Shown piece after piece: positions 25,011 through 37,337 of a stretch of 64,000 nt of DNA (positions within the stretch are counted from its first letter, which is position 1; each line of letters begins with the position of its first letter). Under the pieces are notes generated by a model that was not told where the DNA came from, searched no databases, and was given only the letters and a program-made list of their open reading frames with translations. Made by a program: the position numbers and the translations under genes. The stretch lies in NCBI GenBank assembly GCA_963513935.1, contig OY740767.1:151782431-151846430 (forward strand). Reading direction: 5' to 3'. Source of the stretch: Aphrophora alni. Lineage: Eukaryota; Arthropoda; Insecta; Hemiptera; Aphrophoridae.

Positions 25011-25553
25011 TACCAGTAAACCTACTACACAAATTACCAAATATTTACCAATTGAATAGAATAATTTAAGAGACAATCAAGTTCCTAGAAATACTGCTTC
25101 ATGGTGGCAAAGAATTCTCCCATTTGAAACAAGACATGTTTCCCATTCTTTTATCATTCGCATGAAATTAATTTCAAAAAGGCTATTTTTATTGTTGTAA
25201 AAGTGAAATGCTCAAGTTGTTCTTCTGCGAAAAAACTTTCACTCGCGTCTAAAAGTAAACAAATTAATTGTCCAGAACAAACTACGGCCTAAAGAAGCGT
25301 CGCCCACTCCACTCTCTAGGCTTGGTCCTAATTAATAAACGTGAGAGGAGAACAGGAAGTCGGTTGAATATTCGATTTTAAGTAAGATAAAACCGGGGCG
25401 ATTGATTGAATTGGATGGAGAAGGGCGATAAAAGAAACTGTAGACAGACGGAGGGGACATGTGGCGAGCATATGCAGGGGAAACATGCAACTACCGGATA
25501 CACATGGTGAATTAAAACTCAGTTGTGTTGTTGTAGAATTCATTAAAAAGTAA

Positions 25554-26058
25554 CGAAAATATAGTAAAGCTAAGGGAAACTGTGGGTAGGAACAAACTGA
25601 AAATGTTTTTATAAACATCTGGAAACATGTAAAGAACAGGAATAGGTAACATGTTCAATTCTGTTTTTTCCCCCTTCTTTTTTCTTCTTCTTCTTCTTCT
25701 TCTTCTTCTTCTTCTTCTTCTCGAAAATATAGTTCTTAATAAACTTGTAATGCTAAAGAAGAGAAGAAACTGGGGGTAGGAACAAACTGAAAATGTTTTT
25801 ATAAACATCTGGAAGCATGTAAAGAACAGGAATAGGTAACATGTTGAATTCTGTTTTTTCCCCCTCCTTTTTCTTCTTCTTTTTTCTTCTTCTTCTTCTT
25901 CTTCTTCTTCTTCTTCTTCTTCTTCTTCTCCTCCTCCTCCTCCTCCTCCTCCTCCTCCTCCTCCTCCTCCTCCTCCTCCTCCTCGAAAATATAGTTCTTA
26001 ATAAACTTGTAATGCTAAAGAAGAGAAGAAACTGGGGTAACATGTTAAATTCTGTTAA
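25554..26058 (+). repeat. Tandem duplication with an expanded CTT/CCT core
   Basis: A unit bounded by cgaaaatatag is present as 25554-25721, 25722-25983 and a partial third copy at 25984-26058. Shared segments are gtaggaacaaactgaaaatg, ttttataaacatctgg and taaagaacaggaataggtaa. The microsatellite inside has grown differently: CTT only (25684-25721) in the first, and CTT then CCT (25885-25984) in the second. Poly-Arg and poly-Leu open frames here are artefacts of the triplet run. Confidence 0.9.
25930..25984 (+). repeat. (CCT)n microsatellite
   Basis: About 18 CCT triplets joined without a gap to a CTT run (25885-25929). The pure purine complement can form triplex DNA. Confidence 0.95.
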
Positions 26059-26620
26059 GGATTTTTTTTAAAAAAATTTTTTTTTTAATGGAAGTGAAAA
26101 AGGAGGATGGAATTAATATCAGTAAAGTTTGTTGTTTATGAACTGAAACGGGTGAGACATTTTGTTCGGGGTGACGAACTGATGAAATATATGAAACTGT
26201 ATTTTATTTTGGATAACAATTTCAGCTGAGTCATGAATTTAGACAAAGATCATTCATAAATGTATCCCCCACTTCTGTTTATTTTCAGTTGTTTTATTTG
26301 TTTTGTTGGTAGTTGTTGAGATGATGTAATATGGTGTGATGTCTCTGACTAATGACATAATATACTGAATCAAACTTTTAACAGCTGTCATAACAATAAA
26401 CATGTGTCCAAGATAATGTTAACTCGTTTTAAAGTCAAGTTGAAACAATTCTTTGTCTGTATTACATAGCCTACATACTCTTTGAAAACGTAGTTATTTT
26501 TGGAGGGTGAATTTGATTTGGTTTCTGATCATCCGACAATCGTTTTTCATATTTCATTTATCTTTTTAGCGCCTTAAATTTAGCGTCAATTTATTTTACA
26601 ATTTTGTTAAGTTGCAACCA

Positions 26621-26960
26621 GTTACACAGACAAGACGATAAATCCTATATATTTCAAACTTTGCATTTATATTCTTTGTATTGTCCGACATATATGAAAA
26701 AATATAACGGTAACAAAAAAAAAAAGACCTTAGGATAGTTAGGGGAAAAACAGTTGAAAATTTGCATTTTTTTGGAAATAATATGTGTGGGTATAAATAA
26801 AACTAGAATTTATTCTGATTAAGAGAAATATGTATGTTTATTTGGATGAAAAAATTAATGTTGATGCTAGGGCGCTTGCAAGACTTCATGAAAATATAGT
26901 CCCTATATCCCTACCGGGGGGGGGGGGGCCCAAGTCGTGTGGTTTAGCACAAGCTTGACA
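26621..26960 (+). repeat. Repeat B, first copy
   Basis: acagacaagacgataaatcc, tatattctttgtattgtccg, atatgtatgtttatttgg, gatgctagggcgcttgcaag and gtttagcacaagcttgac recur in the same order at 28870-29098. A run of thirteen G (26916-26928) lies inside this copy only. Confidence 0.7.
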
Positions 26961-28254
26961 TTTATTTTTCGTAATTTTCATAAAAATTTAAAATTAGTTC
27001 GGGACGTTCGTAAAATATTGATAATTCCAATTGTTTATTCAGCTAAATTTGCTTTAAAAACATCCCATTATTTTAGAGTTTGTCGTTTGTTCTTTTATTT
27101 AACGTGTTTTTTTTTTACTTTCTCACTTGCAGTACGGAGAAAGTTATGTAAAAGAGTTGAAACAATGTCGAGCGTTTCTTCGTGGATTATCCATTTTGAA
27201 TTTCTCTGATTAAAAAAAGTGATTTTTTGGAATCTGTTATGTAGGTTTTGTTTTATTTACGATTTCTGTGTGCAATGCTCTAAAGACCAAATGTGACGTT
27301 AGAATTGTGGGCATATATCTGGTCATACCCTGTATAGAGCAGCAACTGATGAGTTGAGCAAAGATGACGCATTAGCACTGCTCTAATACGCTCTTGATGT
27401 AAGGACCTTTTTAGTCTTTTCCACCAAAACCCGCTATATTTGTCAGGTGTCAGAAACCATAGATAGGTGAGTGTCTGAGAAAGTTGGTGCAATGTTTTTG
27501 TACGGTTAATTAGTCCATAGTCGTTAGAAATGTCGCATTTACGATGCTTTCAATTTAAGAAGGGAAAATTGAGTCATAGAGTTGTCAGCATATAACTGGA
27601 AAACAACCATTTTTAACCAACTAAAAGTTCCACTGAATTTAAAAGCGATAGACGTGGAATTTCTTATTGTTCATACTGTAGGGGACTTTGCCATATGTCG
27701 GGTAGGAATGAAGAATACAATTTTGTCGCTTAAAAGAGGGTCTTCTAAGTAGTTATTTCCGGAAAGGAAATGGTCTAAAAACGTTTGCAGACTACACGAC
27801 CGTTGCGAAACTTGATGGTAGCAGGTGTACCATCGCGCACTCGTGCAGGTGTAGTCTGGGTGGGTGGGCTTCTCTACAGTTATAGCTTTTAACTTTGAAC
27901 TTTCAGTGTACTAGGGTGAATATTTGATATGCAGTTGATAGATCATGATAATGCTGTTTTTGTGTGTTCATCTTTTCTCGTCCTTGGCTCTATCAATAGG
28001 CCCTAAATAAAATATAAAACATAACTACCGAAATACAGTTCTAAACGACCTCCATATTGCAACTTTCCCATTATTTCTTTAGAAATATTGAACTTACAAT
28101 AGACCTAATTGCAGGTGGATTAATATTCCTATTGCTAGAGGTGTTATTACTGATAAGCAGATTTATAAGGAAGGACATGTCTATTACAGTTTTTACTTTT
28201 TCACGTGTGCGCAGTTTAGATGTGATGAGACAAAAAATCTGTTTAAACAAAATT
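26961..28254. other. Non-coding stretch between Repeat B and Repeat A copies
   Basis: The phrase gagaaagttggtgcaatgtt (27477-27496) recurs near 29229 and 31320, so part of this stretch is another dispersed repeat. The open frames at 26937-27209 and 27280-27492 overlap repeats and show no domain. Confidence 0.4.
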
Positions 28255-28345
28255 TAATTCGAAAAACCTTTTGGTCATCATCGTCTTAAAAAGTATAAGA
28301 AAAGAGCGTAACAGCTCTCCGTCAGGGTCGGAAGTGGTCTGGTAA
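28255..28345 (+). mobile_element. Repeat A copy, 5' part only
   Basis: cgaaaaaccttttggtcatc, atcgtcttaaaaag and cgtcagggtcggaagtgg are present. The middle and 3' modules are missing. Confidence 0.6.
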
Positions 28346-28504
28346 CAAAATTAAGTTTTGTTGGATATATCAGTTTTAAAAAAAATTCTCTTGGAATAAT
28401 GTCTGTCAGCCTCTGACGTATGTATAGTTTTACAGCCCAAACGAGTAGACAGATTTTAATGAAATTTACTGTAAGGGTATATAATGGACATACCGCGGGA
28501 AATT

Positions 28505-28794
28505 CCCCCCCCCCCATTTTCTAAACTCGGTATTTGAGAATTAACTGCTATAAAAAACATAAAATTACGTTATGTTAAATTTTAGCAGCAAAAGACACAA
28601 TTTAAACGTATTCCTCGCCATCTCCCCCCCCACCCCCAATGTCGATTTGTAATCATCGATCAACACCACAAAATGGGATTGTTAGGCTTATAAACATATT
28701 TCTCGTAATTTACTTCAGATTATGTTCGAATTTTAGTTAAATAATAATAATAATTTATTTGATAGTTAAAAAATATTACGGTTCAGGGGGGGGG
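28505..28794. repeat. Cluster of three G/C homopolymers
   Basis: C11 at 28505-28515, C8 followed by ACCCCC at 28624-28637 and G9 at 28786-28794, all within 300 bp of AT-rich DNA. Confidence 0.85.
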
Positions 28795-28869
28795 ATCAAA
28801 TTTGACCGCCGTCATTAATAGCTCGAATTTTAGGGTCCGTAGGTAAAACCAAAGACGTCTGTTTAATCT

Positions 28870-29098
28870 GTCTGTACACAGACAAGACGATACATCCTAT
28901 TTATTTAAAAGTTTGTATTTATATTCTTTGTATTGTCCCACAAATACGAAAAATATAACAGTAACAAAAATAAATATGACCTTGAGATGGACGAATATGT
29001 ATGTTTATTTGAGGAAGAAATTAATATGTTGGCGCTAGACCGCTTAAAAGACTGACCCTATATGCGTAGGAACCGTGTGGTTTTAGCACAAGCTTGGT
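28870..29098 (+). repeat. Repeat B, second copy
   Basis: Diverged direct copy of 26621-26960, about 2.25 kb downstream: acagacaagacgatacatcc, tatattctttgtattgtccc, atatgtatgtttatttgag and gttttagcacaagcttgg. It lacks the internal G run. Confidence 0.7.
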
Positions 29099-30447
29099 TC
29101 TTTTATTATTCAATTACAGCGAGGAAGATGGTACAAGCGAAGCGAGTACTGCGCCCATGGTTCAGTTTCTCAACTATCGGAACTGACTTTTTTGGTGACG
29201 ATTAGGTTTGGTTCTGCGTAAGGGTGAGTGAGAAAGTTTGTGCAATGTTTGCACCATTTATTATACATCCAGGAGGCGTCAAATTCTTTCTACATAAAGT
29301 TAAACCTTAAATATAGCGCCATTCTTTTTCACTGTACAAATTTGATTCAGTCTTGTTCCACAGAATACGATCAGTGCACAGTTCATAGTTTCCGTGTCTC
29401 GATTGTAATGTCAGTGTTTTCAAAATGTAAATAAGCCAATTAAGTAATTTAATTAGCTAGACCCGAGTCTTGATTAAAGTTCTCAACATCTCCTCACACG
29501 CTGTGGTTTATGAATTATTTATTTAGCTCCAAGTCAAGACGAGAAGCTTTGTCGGCAACAAACTTGTGACGTAAACCCCCATTATACGTAGTATAGTGTG
29601 ACCTTAGAGAGAAGTTTATTTTTGACATGACGTCTGTGTACAGCAGTCGCAAATAAATAAGATACTGATTTAAAGGTGCGCACTACAACGGCCGAAAAAC
29701 ACGGTACTTACCCAGTACTATCATGCAATGTAAATAAGCAGATCTTCTAAATGTAATGCCCAAAAGGTGGTTTATTTGGGGTCTTGTAGGAAATGTTAAA
29801 TTGTAGTTTTAGACCAAGTAGTCTTACTCAGTAGGGTTAGTTTTGTAATTTAGTTGTGTAATTTTGTATATCACTACTTTTTTGACGCATGGCTCTCATG
29901 AACCTCATCGGTGTGTATGAACAGCTTTGCTCGTCGTGCTACAGCCTGTCCTGGCCTCGAAACTGTACATAGGTGAAGGGGTCTCAACTTGCTACGCTCG
30001 TCTCGATAACTCGGCTCATACTCGATCTTGTAACTCTATTTTCACACATTTTATTCGGAGGTCAGAGTTGATAATAAACAATAACAGAATTCCAATTGTT
30101 ATCGCTTAGGGAAATTTGATAAAAATCGTCAGAACTGATGTTGATTGAAGTGAAAAAATAAATTTAAAAAAAAGTTAAATGTTCAAAATATGCTCGATAC
30201 CACCACATTTTTTGGACTCAGTGGATTCAAAATGGAAACTCTGAAAAACTCGATGTCGATTGTTTGATAGATCACATAATTTTCGTTAAGTGAGAACAGA
30301 AAGTCAATTTATATATAGGCTAGATGCTAATGATAATTTTGAAAGCTTTGTAAAATCTTGTCTATAAGGTTTTATTTTGTCAATGAGTTACACTTTTTCT
30401 TGTAACGTGGATTCATAGTGAACGTGGGCGCACTATATGGTTTTTTG
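29099..30447. other. Non-coding stretch with a GC-richer patch
   Basis: 29885-30030 is richer in CpG (gctttgctcgtcgtgctac, tgctacgctcgtctcgataa) and holds a 60-codon open frame without recognisable motif. The phrase gagaaagtttgtgcaatg at 29231 is a repeat shared with 27477 and 31320. Confidence 0.35.
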
Positions 30448-30604
30448 CATGTATTCATGGGTTACATCCCTCTCATTAATCTTTCTTATCAGGTCGCTTT
30501 TGACTAACTCTTATTACATTGCAACTCCGACGCTATTCTAGTATTCCAGGGTTAGGTGTCTTTATTTTATATCGATGTCTACATAGGGCGATGATAGTCG
30601 ACAG
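30448..30604 (-). mobile_element. Repeat A copy, reverse; left half of an inverted pair
   Basis: gggttacatccctctcatta, tttcttatcaggtcgctttt, gactaactcttattacatt, ctccgacgctattctagtat, ggtgtctttattttat and gggcgatgatagtcgac follow the reversed family order. Confidence 0.75.
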
Positions 30605-30663
30605 ATATTTTGTTTTGGTGAATTTTCTTTACATGGAAATAATAGAGAACGCACTGTACCTTC

Positions 30664-30812
30664 AGTCATCGCTTTATAAAGAATAAATAAAATAAATAAA
30701 AACCCTAAGTCCTCGAACAAGAGTTGGTCTAGAGAGACCTGATAAGAAAGATGTAAATCCAGTTCCTTCGGAATTTCCACGTCCCGTATTCACTGTATAG
30801 GAGTGCAGAGCT
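30664..30812 (+). mobile_element. Repeat A copy, forward; right half of an inverted pair
   Basis: agtcatcgctttataaagaa, accctaagtcctcgaacaag, agttggtctagagagacctg and cgtcccgtattcactgta follow the family order. It faces the 30448-30604 copy across about 60 bp. Confidence 0.7.
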
Positions 30813-31389
30813 ACGTACATCCCAGGGCTTGATAATTTACAATGGTATCAAATTGTTTCTCAATAACATTGGCAAGGAAAGATTTGGCGCACTATATTTG
30901 TCTTGATTTGGAGCCAAAATGTGGATCTGGGCTGCAAGGTGGGTTGTTCTAGTATTAAAGTTTGTAATGTTGAAATTGTATTTTTCACGCATTACCTCAT
31001 TTACTGGCGTGATAAGATGTGAATTTATTCCACGCATCCTCGTTTTTTGCGTACATATATCGGTAGTGCGAAATGAGTTATAGGCTCTACATAATAGAGA
31101 ACCGATTTTAAACGATAGTCATTTTTGAAATGTTTACTTTTTCAAATATATGTAGCATAAAGTTAAGTGATATGGGTATAATAATCGGTTATATCCGTTT
31201 TTAGGTTGTCTGATTAAAAAAAAAGTGTTTTTTAGAGATGTTGACATGCGTCTCGCCCGCTCTACAGTCCAAACCTACTGATTTTAATATAATTTAGTAT
31301 ATGGTCTTTTGAGTATGTTCGAGAAAGTTTGTGCAATGTTTTTGTTCAGTTTATTAAATTATTTTTTTGGGAGTTCCCATAGGAATCAC

Positions 31390-31583
31390 AATCAGGGGCT
31401 CAGTTTAACGAGTACGGACTTGGCAATTCCGAGAGTATCTAACTGGATCTACATCTTTTTCATGTGATCTTGGATTAAATCCCTCTCGTTCATCTTTCCT
31501 GTCCGGCCTCTCTTGACCAACTCTTGTGCTTTTTCTACCCTGACATTATTAAAGTATTCGTGCGTTAGGGGGTCTTTATTTTA
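31390..31583 (-). mobile_element. Repeat A copy, reverse, nearly full
   Basis: aggggctcagtttaacgagt, acggacttggcaattccgag, actggatctacatctttttc, atgtgatcttggattaaatc, cctctcttgaccaactcttg and agggggtctttattttat are all in order. Confidence 0.8.
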
Positions 31584-32005
31584 TCAGACTTAACGACAGA
31601 AAGAAAAATAATCTAGGAATCGCTAAAATGTATATATTATTAAGGTTTTCAGTGTAGGGAGTAGGTTGTTTTGAAACTTGTGTACAACATTGTATTCAGA
31701 CCTTCAATTGTAATCTATCCACAAGCATGTGTTAACGCTTCAGTTAGGTACTGATAAGAGGTCTATTCGTATTCAAAATGTTTTTATTAGAATCGTCACA
31801 AAAAAGATAAGATTAGAAACGTATTTGTATTCAAGGCTGTCTTATCATTGCGCCCAACTTAAGTTATTTCTTGTTTTGGATAGGTATTGCTGGGTCATCA
31901 TTGTACAAGGATAAATGTCTCATGTTCGGTTTACTGCTGATGAAAGCAATTTGAAAGTACTGTACTGCATGGCGAGAGGTGACAGTTATTTTAAAGTAGC
32001 CTATA

Positions 32006-32150
32006 CCTTATATCCCTCTAATACTCTAATAGCACCAGGATCTAAATCCAAGACTACATGAAAAAAGTTGTAGATCCAGCTAGGCTCCCCGGGATTGCCA
32101 TCTCCGTAGTCACTATAGTGAGCGCTTGAGGGTAATATCTGTTATTTGAA
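32006..32150 (+). mobile_element. Repeat A copy that runs into the 45-bp satellite
   Basis: ctaatactctaatagcacca, ccaagactacatgaaaaaag, tgtagatccagctaggctcc, ccgggattgcc and gtcactatagtgagcgcttg are in family order. The last module continues directly into the first satellite unit, so the satellite unit is the 3' end of this element repeated in tandem. Confidence 0.8.
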
Positions 32151-34340
32151 TTTAAAAATATAGTGAGCCCTTGAGGGTAATATCTGTTATTTGAATTTAA
32201 AAATATAGTGAGCCCTTGAGGGTAATATCTGTTATTTGAATTTAAAAATATAGTGAGCACTTGAGGGTAATATCTGTTATTTGAATTTAAAAATATAGTG
32301 AGCCCTTGAGGGTAATATCTGTTATTTGAATTTAAAAAATATAGTGAACCCTTGAGGGTAATATCTGTTATTTGAATTTAAAAATATAGTGAGCACTTGA
32401 GGGTAATATCTGTTATTTGAATTTAAAAATATAGTGAGCCCTTGAGGGTAATATCTGTTATTTGAATTTAAAAATATAGTGAGCCCTTGAGGGTAATATC
32501 TGTTATTTGAATTTAAAAAAATATAGTGAGCCCTTGAGGGTAATATCTGTTATTTGAATTTAAAAAAATATAGTGAGCCCTTGAGGGTAATATCTGTTAT
32601 TTGAATTTAAAAAATATAGTGAGCACTTGAGGGTAATATCTGTTATTTGAATTTAAAAAATATAGTGAGCCCTTGAGGGTAATATCTGTTATTTGAATTT
32701 AAAAAATATAGTGAGCACTTGAGGGTAATATCTGTTATTTGAATTTAAAAAATATAGTGAGCCCTTGAGGGTAATATCTGTTATTTGAATTTAAAAATAT
32801 AGTGAGCCCTTGAGGGTAATATCTGTTATTTGAATTTAAAAAATATAGTGAGCACTTGAGGGTAATATCTGTTATTTGAAATTAAAAAATATAGTGAGCA
32901 CTTGAGGGTAATATCTGTTATTTGAATTTAAAAAATATAGTGAGCCCTTGAGGGTAATATCTGTTATTTGAATTAAAAATATAGTGAGCCCTTGAGGGTA
33001 ATATCTGTTATTTGAATTTAAAAAATATAGTGAGCCCTTGAGGGTAATATCTGTTATTTGAATTTAAAAAATATAGTGAGCCCTTGAGGGTAATATCTGT
33101 TATTTGAATTTAAAAAATATAGTGAGCACTTGAGGGTAATATCTGTTATTTGAATTTAAAAATATAGTGAGCCCTTGAGGGTAATATCTGTTATTTGAAT
33201 TTAAAAATATAGTGAGCACTTGAGGGTAATATCTGTTATTTGAATTTAAAAATATAGTGAGCACTTGAGGGTAATATCTGTTATTTGATTTTAAAAATAT
33301 AGTGAGCCCTTGAAGGTAATATCTGTTATTTGAATTTAAAAATATAATGAGCCCTTGAGGGTAATATCTGTTATTTGAATTTAAAAATATAGTGAGCACT
33401 TGAGGGTAATATCTGTTATTTGAATTAAAAATATAGTGAGCTCTTGAGGGTAATATCTGTTATTTGAATTTAAAAATATAGTGAGCCCTTGAGGGTAATA
33501 TCTGTTATTTGAATTAAAAATATAGTGAGCCCTTGAGGGTAATATCTGTTATTTGAATTTAAAAATATAGTGAGCCCTTGAGGGTAATATCTGTTATTTG
33601 AATTAAAAATATAGTGAGCCCTTGAGGGTAATATCTGTTATTTGAATTTAAAAATATAATGAGCCCTTGAGGGTAATATCTGTTATTTGAATTAAAAATA
33701 TAGTGAGCACTTGAGGGTAATATCTGTTATTTGAATTTAAAAATATAGTGAGCTCTTGAGGGTAATATCTGTTATTTGAATTTAAAAAATATAGTGAGCA
33801 CTTGAGGGTAATATCTGTTATTTGAATTTAAAAATATAGTGAGCACTTGAGGGTAATATCTGTTATTTGAATTTAAAAATATAGTGAGCACTTGAGGGTA
33901 ATATCTGTTATTTGAATTTAAAAATATAGTGAGCCCTTGAGGGTAATATCTGTTATTTGAATTTAAAAAATATAGTGAGCCCTTGAGGGTAATATCTGTT
34001 ATTTGAATTTAAAAAATATAGTGAGCACTTGAGGGTAATATCTGTTATTTGAATTTAAAAAATATAGTGAGCCCTTGAGGGTAATATCTGTTATTTGAAT
34101 TTAAAAAATATAGTGAGCACTTGAGGGTAATATCTGTTATTTGAATTTAAAAAATATAGTGAGCACTTGAGGGTAATATCTGTTATTTGAATTTAAAAAA
34201 TATAGTGAGCCCTTGAGGGTAATATCTGTTATTTGAATTTAAAAAATATAGTGAGCCCTTGAGGGTAATATCTGTTATTTGAATTTAAAAAATATAGTGA
34301 GCACTTGAGGGTATTATCTGTTATTTGAATTTAAAAAAGA
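32112..34340 (+). repeat. Satellite, 45-47 bp unit, about 49 copies
   Basis: The unit reads tatagtgagcccttgagggt then aatatctgttatttgaattt and a run of 4-7 A. Length varies by the A run and an occasional missing T. Two common variants alternate irregularly, gagcccttg and gagcacttg, with rare gagctcttg. Copies are otherwise nearly identical, so expansion or homogenisation is recent. Because 45 bp is 15 codons, the minus strand shows an open frame repeating LTIFLNSNNRYYPQG; this is a by-product, not a protein gene. The array ends where tttaaaaaagagg enters unique sequence. Confidence 0.95.
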
Positions 34341-37337
34341 GGTTTTAGGAAAATGTGTTTTGGTATCCGAATGTATATTGGAGGTTTCTCCAGACTTTTT
34401 CTTTATTAAGTCCACACACACTAGATGGTCTTTTTATTGAAAAAAAAAAAGTATCTAACGTTTTTGATGAAATTTGGTTAAAGTGTAATCTAAACAACAC
34501 TTATCGCCCATCATCTCCAGGTTCGAGAGTGATCTGTATAAATCCGTCCATGGAGCCGATGTAAAAAAACTAATTGAAGCTACAGATATTGTTGAAATTT
34601 TGTTACAACTGACTATTAATAAACTAAGGGTCGGTTTCTAAAATAACTGTTAATGAATCTTTAATAAATGGTAAATTAAACTATAGTATGGCTGGTGGAA
34701 GCTTTCACTTACACAAACGCAGGGATTATACCTGGCCCTTGTTAGGCGGCGTGAATCACCTACTGGAAGGGCCAAATCTATTCTTTTATCCTACAAGTTA
34801 AACGATCATTAACTGTCACAAGTTACGCAAGTATTTTGGTACCGATATTAAGCTCAACGGTGTTTTACACCGCGAGTGAGCGTGTGATTGTCTCAGTAAA
34901 CGCTCTAGCCTTTTTAGTCTGATTTTCCTTTTCCTTATCAGTCAATTTTTCGAATTGTTCGTTAACCAGGAAAATCTGGCAGTAAATTACAAAATGGCGG
35001 CAAATTTCAAATATTTTTTTTTTTTTTTTAGAATTATTTTTCTGATTCGTTCCACATGAATCCAATAATGCCTAAGGCAAATGTATCTTTTTTTTAATCT
35101 GGGCAAAATTTTAAGAAAAAATGATACGAAACAACCAAATTGAAGCAATCGCAGTCCTTTACTTGTCCAAGGAGATAATTACACTGCTGTCGTTACCCTC
35201 AGTATTAGTAACTATAGGATGTGAAAACTCAACAAAATATAGTGTGAAAATTTGTATATTTATTAAAAATCGTTTTATTTTCCCACAAAATTAAAATCTC
35301 GTCTACACATTTCTTCTCTTGCAATAGTTTCTCTAAAGTATTCTATCACCTTGTAAAATTTACATACTAGATATTTTATTTTTGTCTTAAAAGTGAATTC
35401 TTTTATTATTGTCAAAAACTTAACTTAATTGGTAATCATTTTCTAATGCAATGAACAATTACTTAAATCCGGTACTTAATTGCAGATATATGTTTGCTGT
35501 TATAATATAAGCTCTTCCAAATTAACGAGCGTTTTTCTAATTTATAAGTGCATTTCGAAACGAAACTGGTACCTTTCATTTTTTTAACTGTTTGGTCTGT
35601 TTAATGTTTTAGGATGTTACCATTCACAGCTTGAGTTTTGTGCAGTTTAATAGATTACGTTTATTTGTAATCAATTGATATCTGTGCGATGTTTTTATAA
35701 CACTAATAGGTCATAAAATACTGTATCCACTGAATCGGTATTTCGTAGTTCAAGAAGAATAAAAAGGAAGCCGGTTGGTGTTTTCAGTGCTTTGCAATGT
35801 TTGTAAGTTAGGACAGGTTAGATAATCGTTTATATAACTACTCAATACAGTTTTATCATCAATCATATGACAAATATATTTCAACATTTTTTTCTTTCCT
35901 ATTAAACTTTTCTTTTATTCGCAATATTTCTCCCTTATGTTTTAACAACGGCTTGTTTGGAGTCGTTTTCAATCAAGGATGTGTGTGTGCGTGCATAAGG
36001 AAGGGTTTTGACAGCCGTCTTCGTTCGTTTTAGAAACTAAAATAATTAATGAACTTGTAATCTTTGATTAGTTTAATGAAAGGACAGTTCTGGATTAACA
36101 TTGTTGCAGTTGTGTTTACATTGGTTAACTTCCAGGTTAATATTTGGTAACAAATAACTTTCATGAAAGTAGAATCTAATCAATGAACTTGGCTTGTTTA
36201 AACATGCGACATCCAGTAATGTGTAGTTGAATTAACTAAACTGTTTCATACAGAAATTTACTCAAACACAGAATGGACACAATTCGACATGTTGCTCATA
36301 ATGAATTCCTATTCGTTAGTTTCTTATTTTGTCGTTTTGAACCTATATATTTGTGCAACACTTTCGTGGCTACAAAGTGCTCAAAGTTGTAGATTTTGTT
36401 TCTCAAACCTACAGCACGACATGAAAACCCATTTTTCCATATACTGACCTTGTTGTTTTTAGTAGTCTTTCATACTGTTATGTCATCCCTAGTTTGATGT
36501 TCGAGACTAGAGGTCTGCAAGCACAATGTGGTGGTGTATTTACCAGTTCCAAGTCTGCTTGTAGTTGAGAAGCTGTTCAATATAGTGGTGTCTTGACCAA
36601 CGTTTGTTAATTCCCCTGTGATTCCATTGCGGTATTTAAGGACTAGGGAAGTCATAAATAACCTCGAGGCCTTTAAACAAGAAAGGGGAAAAAAATTTAA
36701 ATAATTTTATAAAAAAAATAAAAAAAAATAAAATAAAAAAAACATTAAAAATATTTAGCTTCATCAGGAGTTTTGGTGATATTAATTACCTCATGCCATA
36801 ATAACTTTACAAACTGTACTTTTATTGGCATCGATAAGCAGTTTACTGCTTGAAAACTTAACAGTAGCCTCTTAAATACAATAACAGCTGATCAATTGTA
36901 GACAGTGGATTTCCCCTACAAAGGTTATGATTACAGTAATTAAAATAAAATAAAAACAAAAGTATTTTTTACTAAATCTTTACCTCAAGAAAACCTTATA
37001 ATCCGGAAAATGTCATCATTTGAAACAATCTTTATATCCATTCACAAGACAATTATTATTTCACAAAATATTAATGACACATACAAATATATTAACAACA
37101 AAAAAAAGTAAAAATTATTTTGAAACATAACATTAAAACCGTCTTTTTAGTAGTTCAAAACAAATGCAATTGTAAATATCTTAATGTTGGCTTAATTGGT
37201 CATATTGGATACTGAATTTATCATCTGTTTAATGAGTGCTTAAGTTTTAATGTGTGTTTTAGAAACAGGTGTTAAAGAAGGGGGGCTGAACAATATACAA
37301 TTTTTTAAAATATTTATCAACGCTATATCCAATGATT
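34341..37337. other. AT-rich stretch, no gene recognised
   Basis: caaaatggcggcaaatttc (34991-35009), a YY1/Pho-like core, is one of several copies of this phrase in the window. An A-rich stretch lies at 36707-36745. The open frames have no family features. Confidence 0.4.

Noticed and set aside
25753..26071. Poly-Arg and poly-Leu open frames
   Set aside because: Direct translation of the CTT/CCT triplet run on either strand; no other protein-like sequence.
33100..33399. Minus-strand open frame repeating LTIFLNSNNRYYPQG (also at 32054-32260)
   Set aside because: The satellite unit happens to be 45 bp, a multiple of three, so the frame stays open where no indel occurs. It breaks wherever the A run changes length.
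32112..34340. A promoter array, because the unit contains tatagtgag
   Set aside because: The resemblance to a phage T7 promoter core is only a few bases long and has no meaning in this context.
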